Below are positions 52,883 through 62,911 of a stretch of 64,000 nucleotides of DNA, one piece after another. A program made the position numbers and the translations under genes. The DNA is from Durusdinium trenchii. Lineage: Eukaryota > Sar > Dinophyceae > Suessiales > Symbiodiniaceae. The stretch spans positions 223,326-287,325 of the forward strand of contig CAXAMN010003692.1 in assembly GCA_963970005.1 (NCBI GenBank). The letters run 5' to 3'. Below the pieces are notes generated by a model. The model had not been told where the DNA came from and made no database searches. It saw only the letters and a program-made list of their open reading frames with translations. How positions within the stretch are numbered: position 1 is the first letter of the stretch; each line of letters begins with the position of its first letter.

Positions 52883-54869
52883 TTTCTGAAAAGTGATGCG
52901 CCTAGTCTCCGAAACAAGCCTTTCGCTGGAGACCTCCGGCACACAATCCGCCAGAACATATTGATCGATATAGCCGGATGTAACTTACATTTTGGAGGTT
53001 CCACTGTTCCACTTTCTGTGTGTTTTTCGCTTGTTCCCTTAGATCTTACCAGGGCTGCTGCAGCACACTTTGGGCGGGACGTGCGAACGTGTAAGCTACA
53101 TACTGTAACTGACATTCTTCCGTGAACGGGCAATGGAAAAGATAGCTTGCATTTTCTCATGTCCCCCCTCACTAGCGGCAGGGAGAACACAACATGTGCC
53201 TTGACATTAAATTTTCATAGCCGGACGTTGTGACCAAGATGTAATCTGAACCTTTTAAATCCTCGCAGGACGAACATGCGAAAACACAGCCGTTTGTGGA
53301 ACTAGAGGACAGGGTGGCCCGGAAGATGAATGTGATGAGTAGGAGAGTGGAAAAGAGAATCAGTCGATAGTTTTTTCCCGCAGCTCTGTACGTATAAATA
53401 TAGTTTTTTGCAGACAGCTACTGTTCGCATACTGGAGACTAGAAGTGGGAACCATATGGGTTCACGCGCATTTCCGTCATGATCATCGCGGCTTGAAAGC
53501 CATGGATGCAGTATTTCTGCAGGACACGTGCTGAATTTCCAAGTGCTTTCATGCAAAAGGCCAGAAGTTTTCGCGTAGACGTTTGCGTTCATGGTCGCTA
53601 AAGCTTCCAGAACATCTTCCCCAAGGTCACGCTCGCAATCCAGCCTAAGACAACATTCAGCGTAGCTTCTTGTTGACCTTCTTCCTCGCGAAGCTCACGC
53701 GTGCAGAGAGTCTTCGTACATCTGTCCATGTCCAGCGCGCGTGCGCTGTAGCTTTCTCAAGCATGCGTGGACAAGCTATATCTCGGTCCTGCAGGAGGAA
53801 GAGAGAGTAGAAAAGCTTTGCTCACTATGCTTTGGCAGTGCGTGGTAATGCCAACAGTAAGGGTTTGCCAGGAACGATGTGGTCATTCCAAAGATTCCAA
53901 AGACAATCGGTATCACCAGCCCAGGAAAGCGCGTAAGTATAAAATCACGCTCTTGGATACATTCACAAGCAATAGCTGTGCAGGTGTAGGCCAATCTCAG
54001 AAAGAGCGCGCAAATGAACACAAATCACAGTCAGGGATACGTTCACCAGCAGGAGCTATCGCAACTGGACAGTGGTAAAACTTTTCTTGTCCGCGCGCAG
54101 CGCTTTGCTCAATAGAGGTAGCTAGACGCTGCAGACGACTCATGTTCGCGTTGCGCGGATGCAGAAAGAAAGCAAACCGTCAACAATCCTGCTGAAGAGC
54201 AGCGTCTGCGTAGATGAATGCATTGGACGCATTGAATGCACCAATCCAAGACTGCCTTTCTGCCTCGAGCGTTCGCAATGCCCGCGAAAGAGTATGGTGC
54301 AGACAGTAATTGTCAAACTATTACGCAGATCGACAGCGTAGCAAAAGCTCATGCAGAGTGTATTGCAGGCAATTGCTGTTCACGCGCACGCGAGAAAGAG
54401 GTAGGCCTCATTTCGCCAGATGCCAGCGACCGCAGCGCATCTTTGCACGAGTTTATTCCGCCAGAATCACCGGGCGCATATTACCACAGTTTTGCGTATC
54501 CAACACGTACGACCTCCGCAGAGGGTTGCGTTTCGCGAGCGCCCCGTTGCCTTAAGAGTAACTACTGTACAAAGGTTTTGCAGTTGTAGATGAATTTTGT
54601 AGGTGTCTTCACCTAGGTCTTACTAGTTTCTCCACACCTGTCTCATATCTCAACACCTTATCGCCCGTATCTCAACGTCAACGCCTACGCCACCTGTATC
54701 TCAACATCTATTTGCCTATACCTGCACACCTGTGGTCTCAATTTCCTGTATCAAAACATCTGTATATAGGTCTATGTAGATCCTTTATACCACGTGTTAC
54801 CCCATTATCACACACTTCATGATGAGGACCCTTGACAGCCGTGTCAATCGCCTGCATGTATGCAACTTC
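52883..54869 (+). other. Non-coding host DNA
   Basis: No gene supported. A weak duplication lies at about 53945-53990 and 54020-54062 (ATCAC...GGATACNTTCACNAGCA). A CTGTATCTCAACACCT-like tandem stretch covers about 54625-54760. Confidence 0.5.
54501..54532 (-). repeat. Solitary remnant of the 73-bp satellite unit
   Basis: The reverse complement contains GCAACCCTCTGCGGAGGTCG followed by TACGTGT. The satellite at 21600-22430 has GCAACCCTCTGCGGAGATCG then TGCGTGT. About 27 of 32 bases match, 32 kb away and on the opposite strand. Confidence 0.7.
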
Positions 54870-54987
54870 CTTTGATGATGACGATGACGGTGTTGTTTCT
54901 GCTGCTGATGATGGTGATGATGGTGATAACATTAGTGATGTTGATGAAGATGGCAGTGCTGCTGCTGCTGATGATGATGATGATGGC

Positions 54988-55035
<48 letters not shown>

Positions 55036-55079
55036 GACGTTAGTGTACGTTAGTGATGTTGATGAAGATGACAGTGCTA

Positions 55080-55124
<45 letters not shown>

Positions 55125-55200
55125 ATGATGGCAGTGCTGAGGATGACACGATGCCGATATTCAAAACGATAATAATGATGAACATAACATTCCTGACGAT
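54870..55200 (+). repeat. (GAT)n / (GCT)n microsatellite, duplicated block
   Basis: Two blocks start GTTAGTGATGTTGATGAAG (about 54929 and 55049) and continue as (GCT)n then (GAT)n. Asp-, Met- or Ile-rich frames on either strand are products of the repeat. Confidence 0.9.
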
Positions 55201-56439
55201 GATGACCATGATACTTTGACAGTTGAAGTTGGTAGCTGTTCTTGGAGGAAAACATTTTGCAGGTGCTTTCGAAAAAACGGTCACATCACCTGCAAGGGAG
55301 ATGCATTTGGTCAAATAGATCTGAGGATTTTTCCTACTCGCCCGGGCCATTGAAGACCTCACCAAGAAGGCCTCTTGCTTGCGATGCGTGTGAGCGAGTG
55401 TAGAGTCGCTTTGATGCGCGGCAAGGGCGTTGAGGAGAAGAAGGCAGTCGTCGTTATGCCCATGCCAGGCACGGGCCGGTGCAATCCTTGCGTGCTCCGC
55501 CACTGCGTATTTAGACAATGCGAGGCTGTGCTTCCAACGTGCAGCAACCACACGACGCAGTGGCTAACTGCCTCAAGCCTGTGTCTTACGAGCTTGTTGG
55601 TTCCTGTTGGTTCTTGGCGCTTGACGGCCACGCTTGCTGTTCTGTGCACGGGACAAATATCTTCAAAAGATGGCTAGCAAGTGGCCAGTGGAGACAGGCA
55701 TTGGAAGCACAACTATAGTCAGATGTTCGAGTGCCTGCACGTTTGCTGCAGGCAGATTGTTCAAAGAAGCAGTCTTTGTTCGACATTGCTCTTCGGTCAA
55801 CAAGATGAACTGATGCAGAAGTACAGAAACTAGAATCTGCTGGCATGCCCTGGCCGAAGGAACCGACGTGGGCCTGACCATGTTCTGACAGGTCCGCTTC
55901 AGCCGACTTTGGTTTGCCTCCCTTTGCTTTTGCTCTATTGCATTCTGGAAAACATGCAATCGTTGGACTTTAATGTTGTCTTGGCTGCGTTGGATCTCAT
56001 TGCATGCATTCGATTACAGTGGAATTGATGGTTCTCGGGTATGAGTGAGAACCCTATTGCATCTCACGACACTTATGACAAACATATCATAGATAAGCAC
56101 ATAAAAACATATCTAACGTATCTCTCTAGATATATGTATATATATATATTTATACTTTACTTCATTGCTCATACGGCTTCATCATGCTTGATAGCGTTGC
56201 TACACCAGCTGCGCTCAGCTCGTGTTCGTGCGGCGGTGAATCTACGTGAAAGACCAGCGCCTGGACTGGATGCGCATCACAGGCACTGGGCCTTGTTGCA
56301 CCTTGAGTACACATCAGCAGACTCTGTAGACTGACGATTGACGATAGATGATTCCCCAACGGCGATAGCTTGGGGTGTTTTCACTTTTTAGGCGGATGGG
56401 CGCCATCGGACCCAACCCTGATCTGGTAGGTGGTGTCTC
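55201..56439 (+). other. Non-coding host DNA
   Basis: Short frames only (for example 55375-55677). (TA)n near 56133-56150. No motif recognised. Confidence 0.45.
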
Positions 56440-56790
56440 GGTCATTGCGGTGGAGTGTCCAAGTCATGTTTTGCTATGTTTTGCTGGTGTTTAGGCCATG
56501 TTTGGGTGGTGTCTTGGTCATGTTTAGTAGGGTGGTATCTCGGTTACGTTTTGCGGGAGTCTTCCCGGTCATGTTTTCATGGTGTATCGGTCATGTTTCG
56601 GTGTTTTCTCGCTCATGTTTGGGTGGTGTCTTGTTGGTCGTGTTTTGGTAATGTCTTGCATTGTCTTGCTCATGTTTGTGTGGTGTGCTTGTCCTGTTTT
56701 GCTGTTTTCGTGGTGTATCGGTTCTGTTCTTGTGGTGCGGGGTTCGCGGATGTTTACCATGGTGGTGTCTCGCTTTTATGTTGTGTCTTT
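56440..56790 (+). repeat. Degenerate minisatellite beside the LINE 3' end
   Basis: Units like GGTCATGTTTGGGTGGTGTC (about 20-26 bp) repeat with variation: TCATGTTTTGC, CCATGTTTGGGTGGTG, TCATGTTTAGTAGGGTGGT, TCATGTTTGTGTGGTG. It lies about 100-440 bp after the stop of the minus-strand LINE, so on that strand it is 3' sequence and may be the element tail. Confidence 0.75.
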
Positions 56791-56879
56791 GTCTCGGGCT
56801 CAGTCTTTGTGCGTGTATGAACTGTGCGCTCGCATGCCCATACACCTGGTGCGCATTGCGCGCTGGCGCTTTAACACTC

Positions 56880-59384
56880 TCACACTTGCGGTCGCTGCGC
56901 GCCCACGGCGAATGCGATGGGCGGTCCGCAGCCGTCCTTGGCGCCGAAGCGCACTTGTCCTCTTCTAGTCAAACCTTCGCAGTGGTCTGGCCAGGTCATC
57001 TTCCGCCTTCCACAAAAACCACTCAACACAGAGCGAATTTCCCTGACCTGGTCCACAGACCACCTCAGAAACAAGCCTCCTTGTGGAGGAGCAACTCCGC
57101 ACTGTGACAGATCAAGACCCGAGCACTCGTCAACAGCAATGTCGCACTCACCAATCAAACACCTAAGAACACTCCGAACCAACCTCAACACCGCAGCCAA
57201 AGTCTGACCACCCATCAACAAACAATCACCTTCACCCGGGTCATGCCATTGTCCCCTCTTCGGTCCCGCCATGGGGATTCTGCCACGAAAGTGTTGCCAA
57301 GTCCATATAGCAATCTCCAGAAATGAGATCGCTACAACCTTGGGGCCAGTGTCAACAGCTAGCAAGGCCTGTACAAATTGAAGGCCCCAAAGTCCAAAAT
57401 CAAAAAATTTACTCGACCTTCCTAGATTGGTGTGCCAGGTGTCAGGCATTAGGTCAAAAAGCGAGCTATCACCCTCTCTCACTGCGTCAGGATGTTCCAT
57501 CTTCTCTCCACCCTGCTCTTCACCCTCTCGAGTGAACTCGTCACGCTGCATCATCAGTTCCCTGCGAGCTTCTGCCACAGCGATGTGCAGTTTTTGAAGT
57601 CTTTCTTGTCGTTCTTGTTCCTTTTCTTGGTGCTGGCAAAGCGATCTCCACATCTTCAGTTTCTCGGCCGAATGCATGGAGTGAGCCGCCATGGCTGCTT
57701 TGTCGGCAGCCCCGTTCCAGAACATGGTCCAAGAATCCACTGCATCCGCACAATCACTTTCAGTCCTATGGGAGTTGATGTGTTGTCCTTGCAGCCTGCT
57801 GCCCAGCTTTTTCACACGCTCTTGGCACAGCAGCCATAGATCCTCATTCGAGCTGTACGGCAAACTGGAGGAGGAGTCAATCAGTCGCCAAAGCCCCACT
57901 GCCGCATAGGCGCTGTCCATCCACACTGTGACTTTGCAGTTCATCCCATCAGCCCAGGTCAGGGAGGCAAGCAAAGCGGTCACTTCACTTCTATCCACTG
58001 TCTGAATCGGGCCTGACAGGGGACCTGAAGCAAGACAAAGAGAATGAGATGCTGAAACACAGGCCCACGTTGCAAGCGCACATTCGATGTGTGTTGGATT
58101 TTTGCAGGAGCCATCCGTGAAGATGTCAACCCATCCCTCCAAAGTGCAGCATGGCTGGTAACTGAAGCAAGGTGGCTCAATAGGTCCAAGCATCTGCAGC
58201 CATTCATTCCAATGAGGGAAAGCTTCTGGGAGCAATCGGTGCTTTCTACTGACGGTCAGAGACTGCCATTCTGCCAGGGCCTGATCATGTCCTTCTCTTG
58301 CGGCTGACAAAGCTGGGCAATGCATCACTCTGTGGTCAAGATCATCAGGGCAGCCACAGAAAATGCAACATCCCGACTGAAATTTGTCATACTTGCTCTG
58401 CTGTTTGGCCGTCAAGAATACCCCCTCTTGGAGGGCTGAGACTTGAGCTTTGGCAAGTGGTGTGAGGTTCTTGCGTGCCCTCAACAAAACGTGTCGGTTC
58501 AGGTTAGTGAGTCCTGAGAAGTCTTTACGCTTCCCCACTACTCTACTTACCATAGCAGCCCAGGCACTCTCAAGCAAGCCCTGCAGGATGTTTTTCGGCA
58601 CCGCAAGCAGGTCTATTGGATGACCTTCATGAGGCAGGACCCAAGGAGGTTCAAGTACATGCCATCTTATCTCCTCAAACACCTCCAGCAATTTCGAGAA
58701 CGGACCAGCTTGAAGCTTTCCGGAGTAAGCTTGCCAGTATTGTTGCCACAATGTAAGCACTGAATCCTGTTTGTCAGCCATCCTTCTGAAGTCAGTAATG
58801 ACTCTGGTCAGTTGGTAGAAACCAGGGTCACACATCAGGTTGTCCAGCAGAGCCATGCGCATCAAGGGAGCAGCACCTGCTTTTCCGTACCCCAAGGCAC
58901 GTAGCGCCAAGGTGCGCAAAGAATCAACATGAGACTTGCCCAGCAGACAAACCGAAATGCCGTGAAATGCTTTTGGCCAGAAGACTGAGATCAACAATTG
59001 TTGCTTCATGCCTGGCTCAGCGTCAAGTTTCTTGAGCTTCATCCAAAGTCCCTCAAGTGCTTGAAGCCGCTGTATCTGGATGCTGATGCGTCTTGCTCCA
59101 GAGTAGCTGTGTTGAACCCCAAGGTCTCCTGCCTGTTTCTGGACTTTGTAGTCCAGTGTCTCCAGCATTGGACCATCTGCCGCCATGGTGCTCCACGTCC
59201 AGCTCTTCTTTCCATCAATCTCAAGCTTCCACAAGCTAAGGAATTCTTTCAGGACCAGAGTGCCTTGCGCCAGATGGCGTGCCTCCTCCGCAAGCAAACC
59301 AATGTTGTCTACAAAACTGAGTGGGATGACAGCCGGAGCAAATTGCGTCATGTAGTTGTGAAGGCAAAGGTCAACCCATAGCAA
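56880..59384 (-). CDS. 5'-truncated LINE ORF2: RT end, zinc knuckle, RNase H, unknown C-terminus
   Basis: An uninterrupted 834-codon frame on the minus strand. Residues 20-30 hold RT motif C as LSFVDNIGLL (VDN instead of VDD). Motif D is LEIDGKKSWTWS. A thumb region follows to about residue 330. At about 338-360 is a zinc knuckle (CCIFCGCPDDLDHRVMHC). Type I RNase H spans residues about 420-570: VDIFTDGSCKNP, VDRSEVTALLASL, VTVWMDSAYAAV and MFWNGAADKAAM, so all four acidic residues are present. Residues about 582-615 form a coiled coil (QEKEQERQERLQKLHIAVAE). The last 200 residues match nothing I know. The upstream RT is missing and the frame meets a TGA just before residue 1, so the copy is 5'-truncated. 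It differs from the A-C family and, having no frameshift, is probably younger. Confidence 0.85.
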   Translation of the reverse strand: MLWVDLCLHNYMTQFAPAVIPLSFVDNIGLLAEEARHLAQGTLVLKEFLSLWKLEIDGKKSWTWSTMAADGPMLETLDYKVQKQAGDLGVQHSYSGARRISIQIQRLQALEGLWMKLKKLDAEPGMKQQLLISVFWPKAFHGISVCLLGKSHVDSLRTLALRALGYGKAGAAPLMRMALLDNLMCDPGFYQLTRVITDFRRMADKQDSVLTLWQQYWQAYSGKLQAGPFSKLLEVFEEIRWHVLEPPWVLPHEGHPIDLLAVPKNILQGLLESAWAAMVSRVVGKRKDFSGLTNLNRHVLLRARKNLTPLAKAQVSALQEGVFLTAKQQSKYDKFQSGCCIFCGCPDDLDHRVMHCPALSAAREGHDQALAEWQSLTVSRKHRLLPEAFPHWNEWLQMLGPIEPPCFSYQPCCTLEGWVDIFTDGSCKNPTHIECALATWACVSASHSLCLASGPLSGPIQTVDRSEVTALLASLTWADGMNCKVTVWMDSAYAAVGLWRLIDSSSSLPYSSNEDLWLLCQERVKKLGSRLQGQHINSHRTESDCADAVDSWTMFWNGAADKAAMAAHSMHSAEKLKMWRSLCQHQEKEQERQERLQKLHIAVAEARRELMMQRDEFTREGEEQGGEKMEHPDAVREGDSSLFDLMPDTWHTNLGRSSKFFDFGLWGLQFVQALLAVDTGPKVVAISFLEIAIWTWQHFRGRIPMAGPKRGQWHDPGEGDCLLMGGQTLAAVLRLVRSVLRCLIGECDIAVDECSGLDLSQCGVAPPQGGLFLRWSVDQVREIRSVLSGFCGRRKMTWPDHCEGLTRRGQVRFGAKDGCGPPIAFAVGAQRPQV

Positions 59385-59404
59385 AGCAGCTCAGTGCACC
59401 TGAA

Positions 59405-61550
59405 AACATGTTGCGCGTGAATGTATAAGTTACGCGTCGACATGTAGAACAACTGCTTTGCTTGAGAAGAGCGTCCTTGTAGCTTTTGTATAAAATCTGC
59501 GTTGGCGTTTGTTTTTTGGCCGCCTCTTGAATACCTTATCAGCTTATCATTTGGATGAACTACGCGTTTGCGTGTCCAAACGCGTATCTTCTGTGGTGGT
59601 CCCGTATGAATAATGCCTCCGCCGTTGGAAAGGCATTGTGTTTTCCTTTGGTAGTGGTCTATTGTTTTCATATATGTTCATATTGATCCCCTACGATATC
59701 GTTTGAAGCGTCTCATTCTTTGCTTGTGTGGAGATTGTTTGCGCCCATGTCTAAGCACTTATCGTGCTTGGTGCATTTTTGTTGGTATATGTGTTCCGCT
59801 GATTGATGTCTTCTGGCGAGTATGTTTGCCGGGTGCCTGAATGTTGCAACAGTACTGTACTTGAACATATAAAATTTGGCCATCGGCAAACATTCCTCAA
59901 GTGCTTCGTTGTCTATGAAAACTACAGGCTGCTTGGATAGTGAACTTGTTCTTGTAACTTGTCTAAGCCTTGTGGTTGCATTTCAGAACATTTTGGTGTT
60001 GGTGGACATCTTTTTCGACGCGTAAACACTGCTCGCTTGACACTGCGTTTCTTGTTTCGTTCGTGTTTCAGTCACGCGTTGGCGCATGTACAGACATTCA
60101 TTGTTTCGATGTATATTTCCTGCTGACTGTGGTAAAACATTGTTTTTGCTTTTGCTATTCTCGTGTTGTTGTGCAAACTTTGTCTGCGTGTCCAAACGTG
60201 TGCTTTCCGTGGGGTCAATAAAGCATGTCCTCTTTGACTTTGATCGCTGCGTTCATTGCACCTTTCGTTTATCAATCATGCGTTTGTCCTTCAAAACATT
60301 TTCCTTCTCCTTTGGTGATATATGTTAATGTCATTTGTATGAACTTATGCCCTGTTCAGTGACTGTTCAAGAAGGAATTGCGCGCGTGTAGATACTGTAT
60401 ATGTACTGAATTGGTATAGACCATGCGCAGGCACTTGAACGGACAAGTCGGCCATCGGCGAACATCCCTAATAAAAGAGGGAACATAAGTTCATTCTGTT
60501 TGGATATTGAACTTGTTTGTGTAACCTTGTGTCTAAAGTTCGCGGCTGCATTTCAACATCCTTTGGAATTGGGTGGAAACTTGTTGTCGACGTGTAAAAG
60601 CTGCTTGCTTGACACTCTGTTACAGTTTCTTGCGCCGTTCGTGTTTGACTCATGCGTTGGTACATGTGCATACATCGGCTGCTTAGATGTATTTTGTCTG
60701 CTCACTTTTGAACAGCGTTCCCTTCGCTTGTCAATATTCGCTTGGCTTGCATGATTTTTTGTATAAACTATGCGCTTGCACATCCAAACTTGTATCTCCC
60801 CTGGTGCCAGAAATTAAAGTATAAGTATGGCTTTTAGTAGCTCCTGTATCGAATCAAGAGCTCCAAGAAAGTGCATGTACATAGTAAGGAATTGAGCTTG
60901 CAAGATCAGACAGACATGTCATACATATATTTTTGGTAAACATGGCTACTATAAAATCAAGACGCCTGAGGATGATAGCCGCAACAAAAATGAATTGGCA
61001 CCGTTTGCAGAGCGAAGGGCTGCAAAAAATAAGCGCAAACTCTTTCTAGAAACAAGTGCGCAAGCTCTTCAAGCCTAAAGCCTCTAAATAGAACCATAGG
61101 ACCTGAGCTTCAAAAGATTGACATACACATATATATAATATATATATATTTGTATATGTGTTTCTCTAGAACTTCAGGTGGCCCAACCTTCAATTATGTT
61201 TACGCACCCTCTTGTCTAAAAAAAAATGGTGCGCTAGGCTCCTCATTCTGCGTCGGAATATGCAGTAAGTTGCGCGTATATACACCAAGGACCCTGCAAA
61301 TTCTGTGTTGTGCTGTATTGAAACGGTTCTTGAAACGTATACACCATGCGCAGACACTTGAACATACACTTTGGCCATCGGCGAACACTTCTTAAGTGCT
61401 TGGTGGTCTATGGAACATTCATTTGGCTTGGATTTTGTTTGTGTCGTTTTGTGTACAAACTATTGGATTGCAATTGCATTTCATGTCTTGTGTTTTTAAC
61501 ACACAACGTGCGCAGAAAGAATGTTCCAGATCTGGGTGGATGCTTTGCTA
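59405..61550 (+). repeat. Dispersed repeat family, about four diverged copies
   Basis: Anchor GGCCATCGGC(A/G)AACA occurs at about 59878, 60450 and 61371, each soon after TTGAAC. A second anchor, GCTTGACACT preceded by CG(C/T)GTAAA, occurs at about 60020 and 60590. A third, the GTCCAAACG(C/T)GT type, occurs at about 59573, 60188 and (ATCCAAACTTGTATC) 60780. Unit length is about 400-570 bp, all in plus orientation; the first and last copies are partial. No protein recognised. Confidence 0.6.
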
Positions 61551-61811
61551 TTAGGGTTGTCAGCCGGGTTATTTAGAGTCTGTTGATTTCACAGCAATTT
61601 CATCTCAGTTCCACTGTTCATCAAATGCGCTACACACATTCTTTGGTTCATCTTGTTTTCTCTGGCACAGCAGGCATGGCAACACGAGGCAACCCAAGAG
61701 GCGGACTTCGTTTGCTTGCTCAGTTTGCGTGTGGTGTAGGAGATTTTGCTCGGGTTTTCATCCCTTTTCATCAACTTGCGACAGCTAATTGGTGCAGCCA
61801 GGATAGTTCAG

Positions 61812-62571
61812 GACCGCGCCATTTTGGATGATCCCTTGGATGAGGACCAGACAGATGAGGCAGGATGCTCGCATTTTCCTACTTGTACTATGAAAATTCT
61901 CGCAGTTTGCTGTTGTGACCGCCAACTGCCAGGTTTGAGCAGGTTTCTTTCGGTAAACTGTTCTAAACGTTGATAGGATTCCTTTTGCCACGAGGCTGTT
62001 GCCACCTTTCGAGAAATGTCTGAGCGCGCGGTGGAGTCACTTTCTGAGGGTGCTGCCATGGCAGTCTAGAGTCTGGCAGCCACAAATCTACACACAGCAG
62101 CGGCTGCCGAGGTTTGGAACCAGTAGAAGAGGCTGACAATGGATGGACGTTTGAGACAGAATGGGCGAAAATTCCGCAAAGACTAGCAGTTGGTCGTTTT
62201 TTCTGCAGTGGAACATTGGAACGCAATCATTTTGACCTTTGTTTGGCAGGTTCTATCTCATGGACATCCAAGACGATTTCGGATTTTATGAGGTGAGAGT
62301 GAGTAATCAGAAGTTCTTTGCCGAAGAACTCATCACCAACGGCGGGTCTAGTTTGACTTTTGGCATTTACTTCTTGATTGTCCAGGAAGAGGAAGGACCT
62401 GCAGGAGATCAAAAAGGCAAGGAGGACCTGGACTTGGATCCTCTCCAGATCGCTAAGATTGCCAGGAGGAATCTCCACCAAACAGGGCTCGCTCACAGGC
62501 CATGTGCAAAAGTCTGTGACTTGTTTGATCGTGTATATATGTATTATTTCGAAGAATACCCTGTCACATGA
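61812..62571 (+). CDS. Exons of an unknown host gene, cut by a retroelement
   Basis: Exon candidates: 61812-61859 (DRAILDDPLDEDQTDE, GC-type donor), 62124-62175 (EEADNGWTFETEWAKIP, GC donor), 62250-62292 (FYLMDIQDDFGFYE, GTGAGA donor) and 62386-62571 (EEEGPAGDQKGKEDLDLDPL, QIAKIARRNLHQTGLAHRPC, AKVCDLFDRVYMYYFEEYP). Phases join cleanly from 62124-62175 through 62250-62292 to 62386. The link from the first piece does not keep phase, so an exon may be missing. Introns are 70-100 bp. The open frame stops at 62571 just where a putative LTR begins (TGTCACA at 62562), suggesting the gene was interrupted. Product unknown. Confidence 0.5.
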
Positions 62572-62835
62572 TGAAGCATTCCTGTTTGCCGTCGTCGCCA
62601 CCTACCATCTCAAGAGGTGGGTGGGAGGGTTCATGAGCCTGTGCCGTACACCGGAAAACGTGCGGCTGGGCATTGGCTACGGAAGGGCGGGAACCATTGG
62701 TTGTGCAGGGCACTTTTGAGGGTTGTATACATTGTGGTGCAGGGCACCTTGGTTCTTTTACATTGACAGTGGTCATTGTTGTTGACGGACGTGGTCGTCC
62801 AGGTTGAGAAGGAAGGGTTCCATCTACCAATCACA
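62562..62835 (+). repeat. Probable 5' LTR of copia-like element 2
   Basis: The right edge, CCAATCACA at 62835, matches the end of the element 1 LTR (CAATCACA) and is followed by a primer-binding-site-like sequence and a gag. The left edge is uncertain: TGTCACA at 62562 gives 274 bp, TGTGAC at 62515 gives 321 bp. The partner LTR is outside the window. The inner LTR sequence is unlike element 1, so it is a different family. Confidence 0.5.
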
Positions 62836-62843
62836 TTTGCGAT

Positions 62844-62855
62844 TGGCAGCGGAGC
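62844..62855 (+). promoter_or_regulatory. Primer-binding site, element 2
   Basis: TGGCAGCGGAGC, one base different from the site in element 1 (TGGTAGCGGAGC), but eight bases after the LTR end instead of one. Confidence 0.55.
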
Positions 62856-62911
62856 CAGTCGCTCCGTAGGGACCTGTCAGGACTTTGTTGCTTGGGGAAG
62901 CTTAGCAGAGC

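Noticed and set aside
54844..55551. 235-codon minus-strand frame with Ile/Ser runs, and plus-strand Asp and Met runs
   Set aside because: Product of the (GAT)n microsatellite in different frames.
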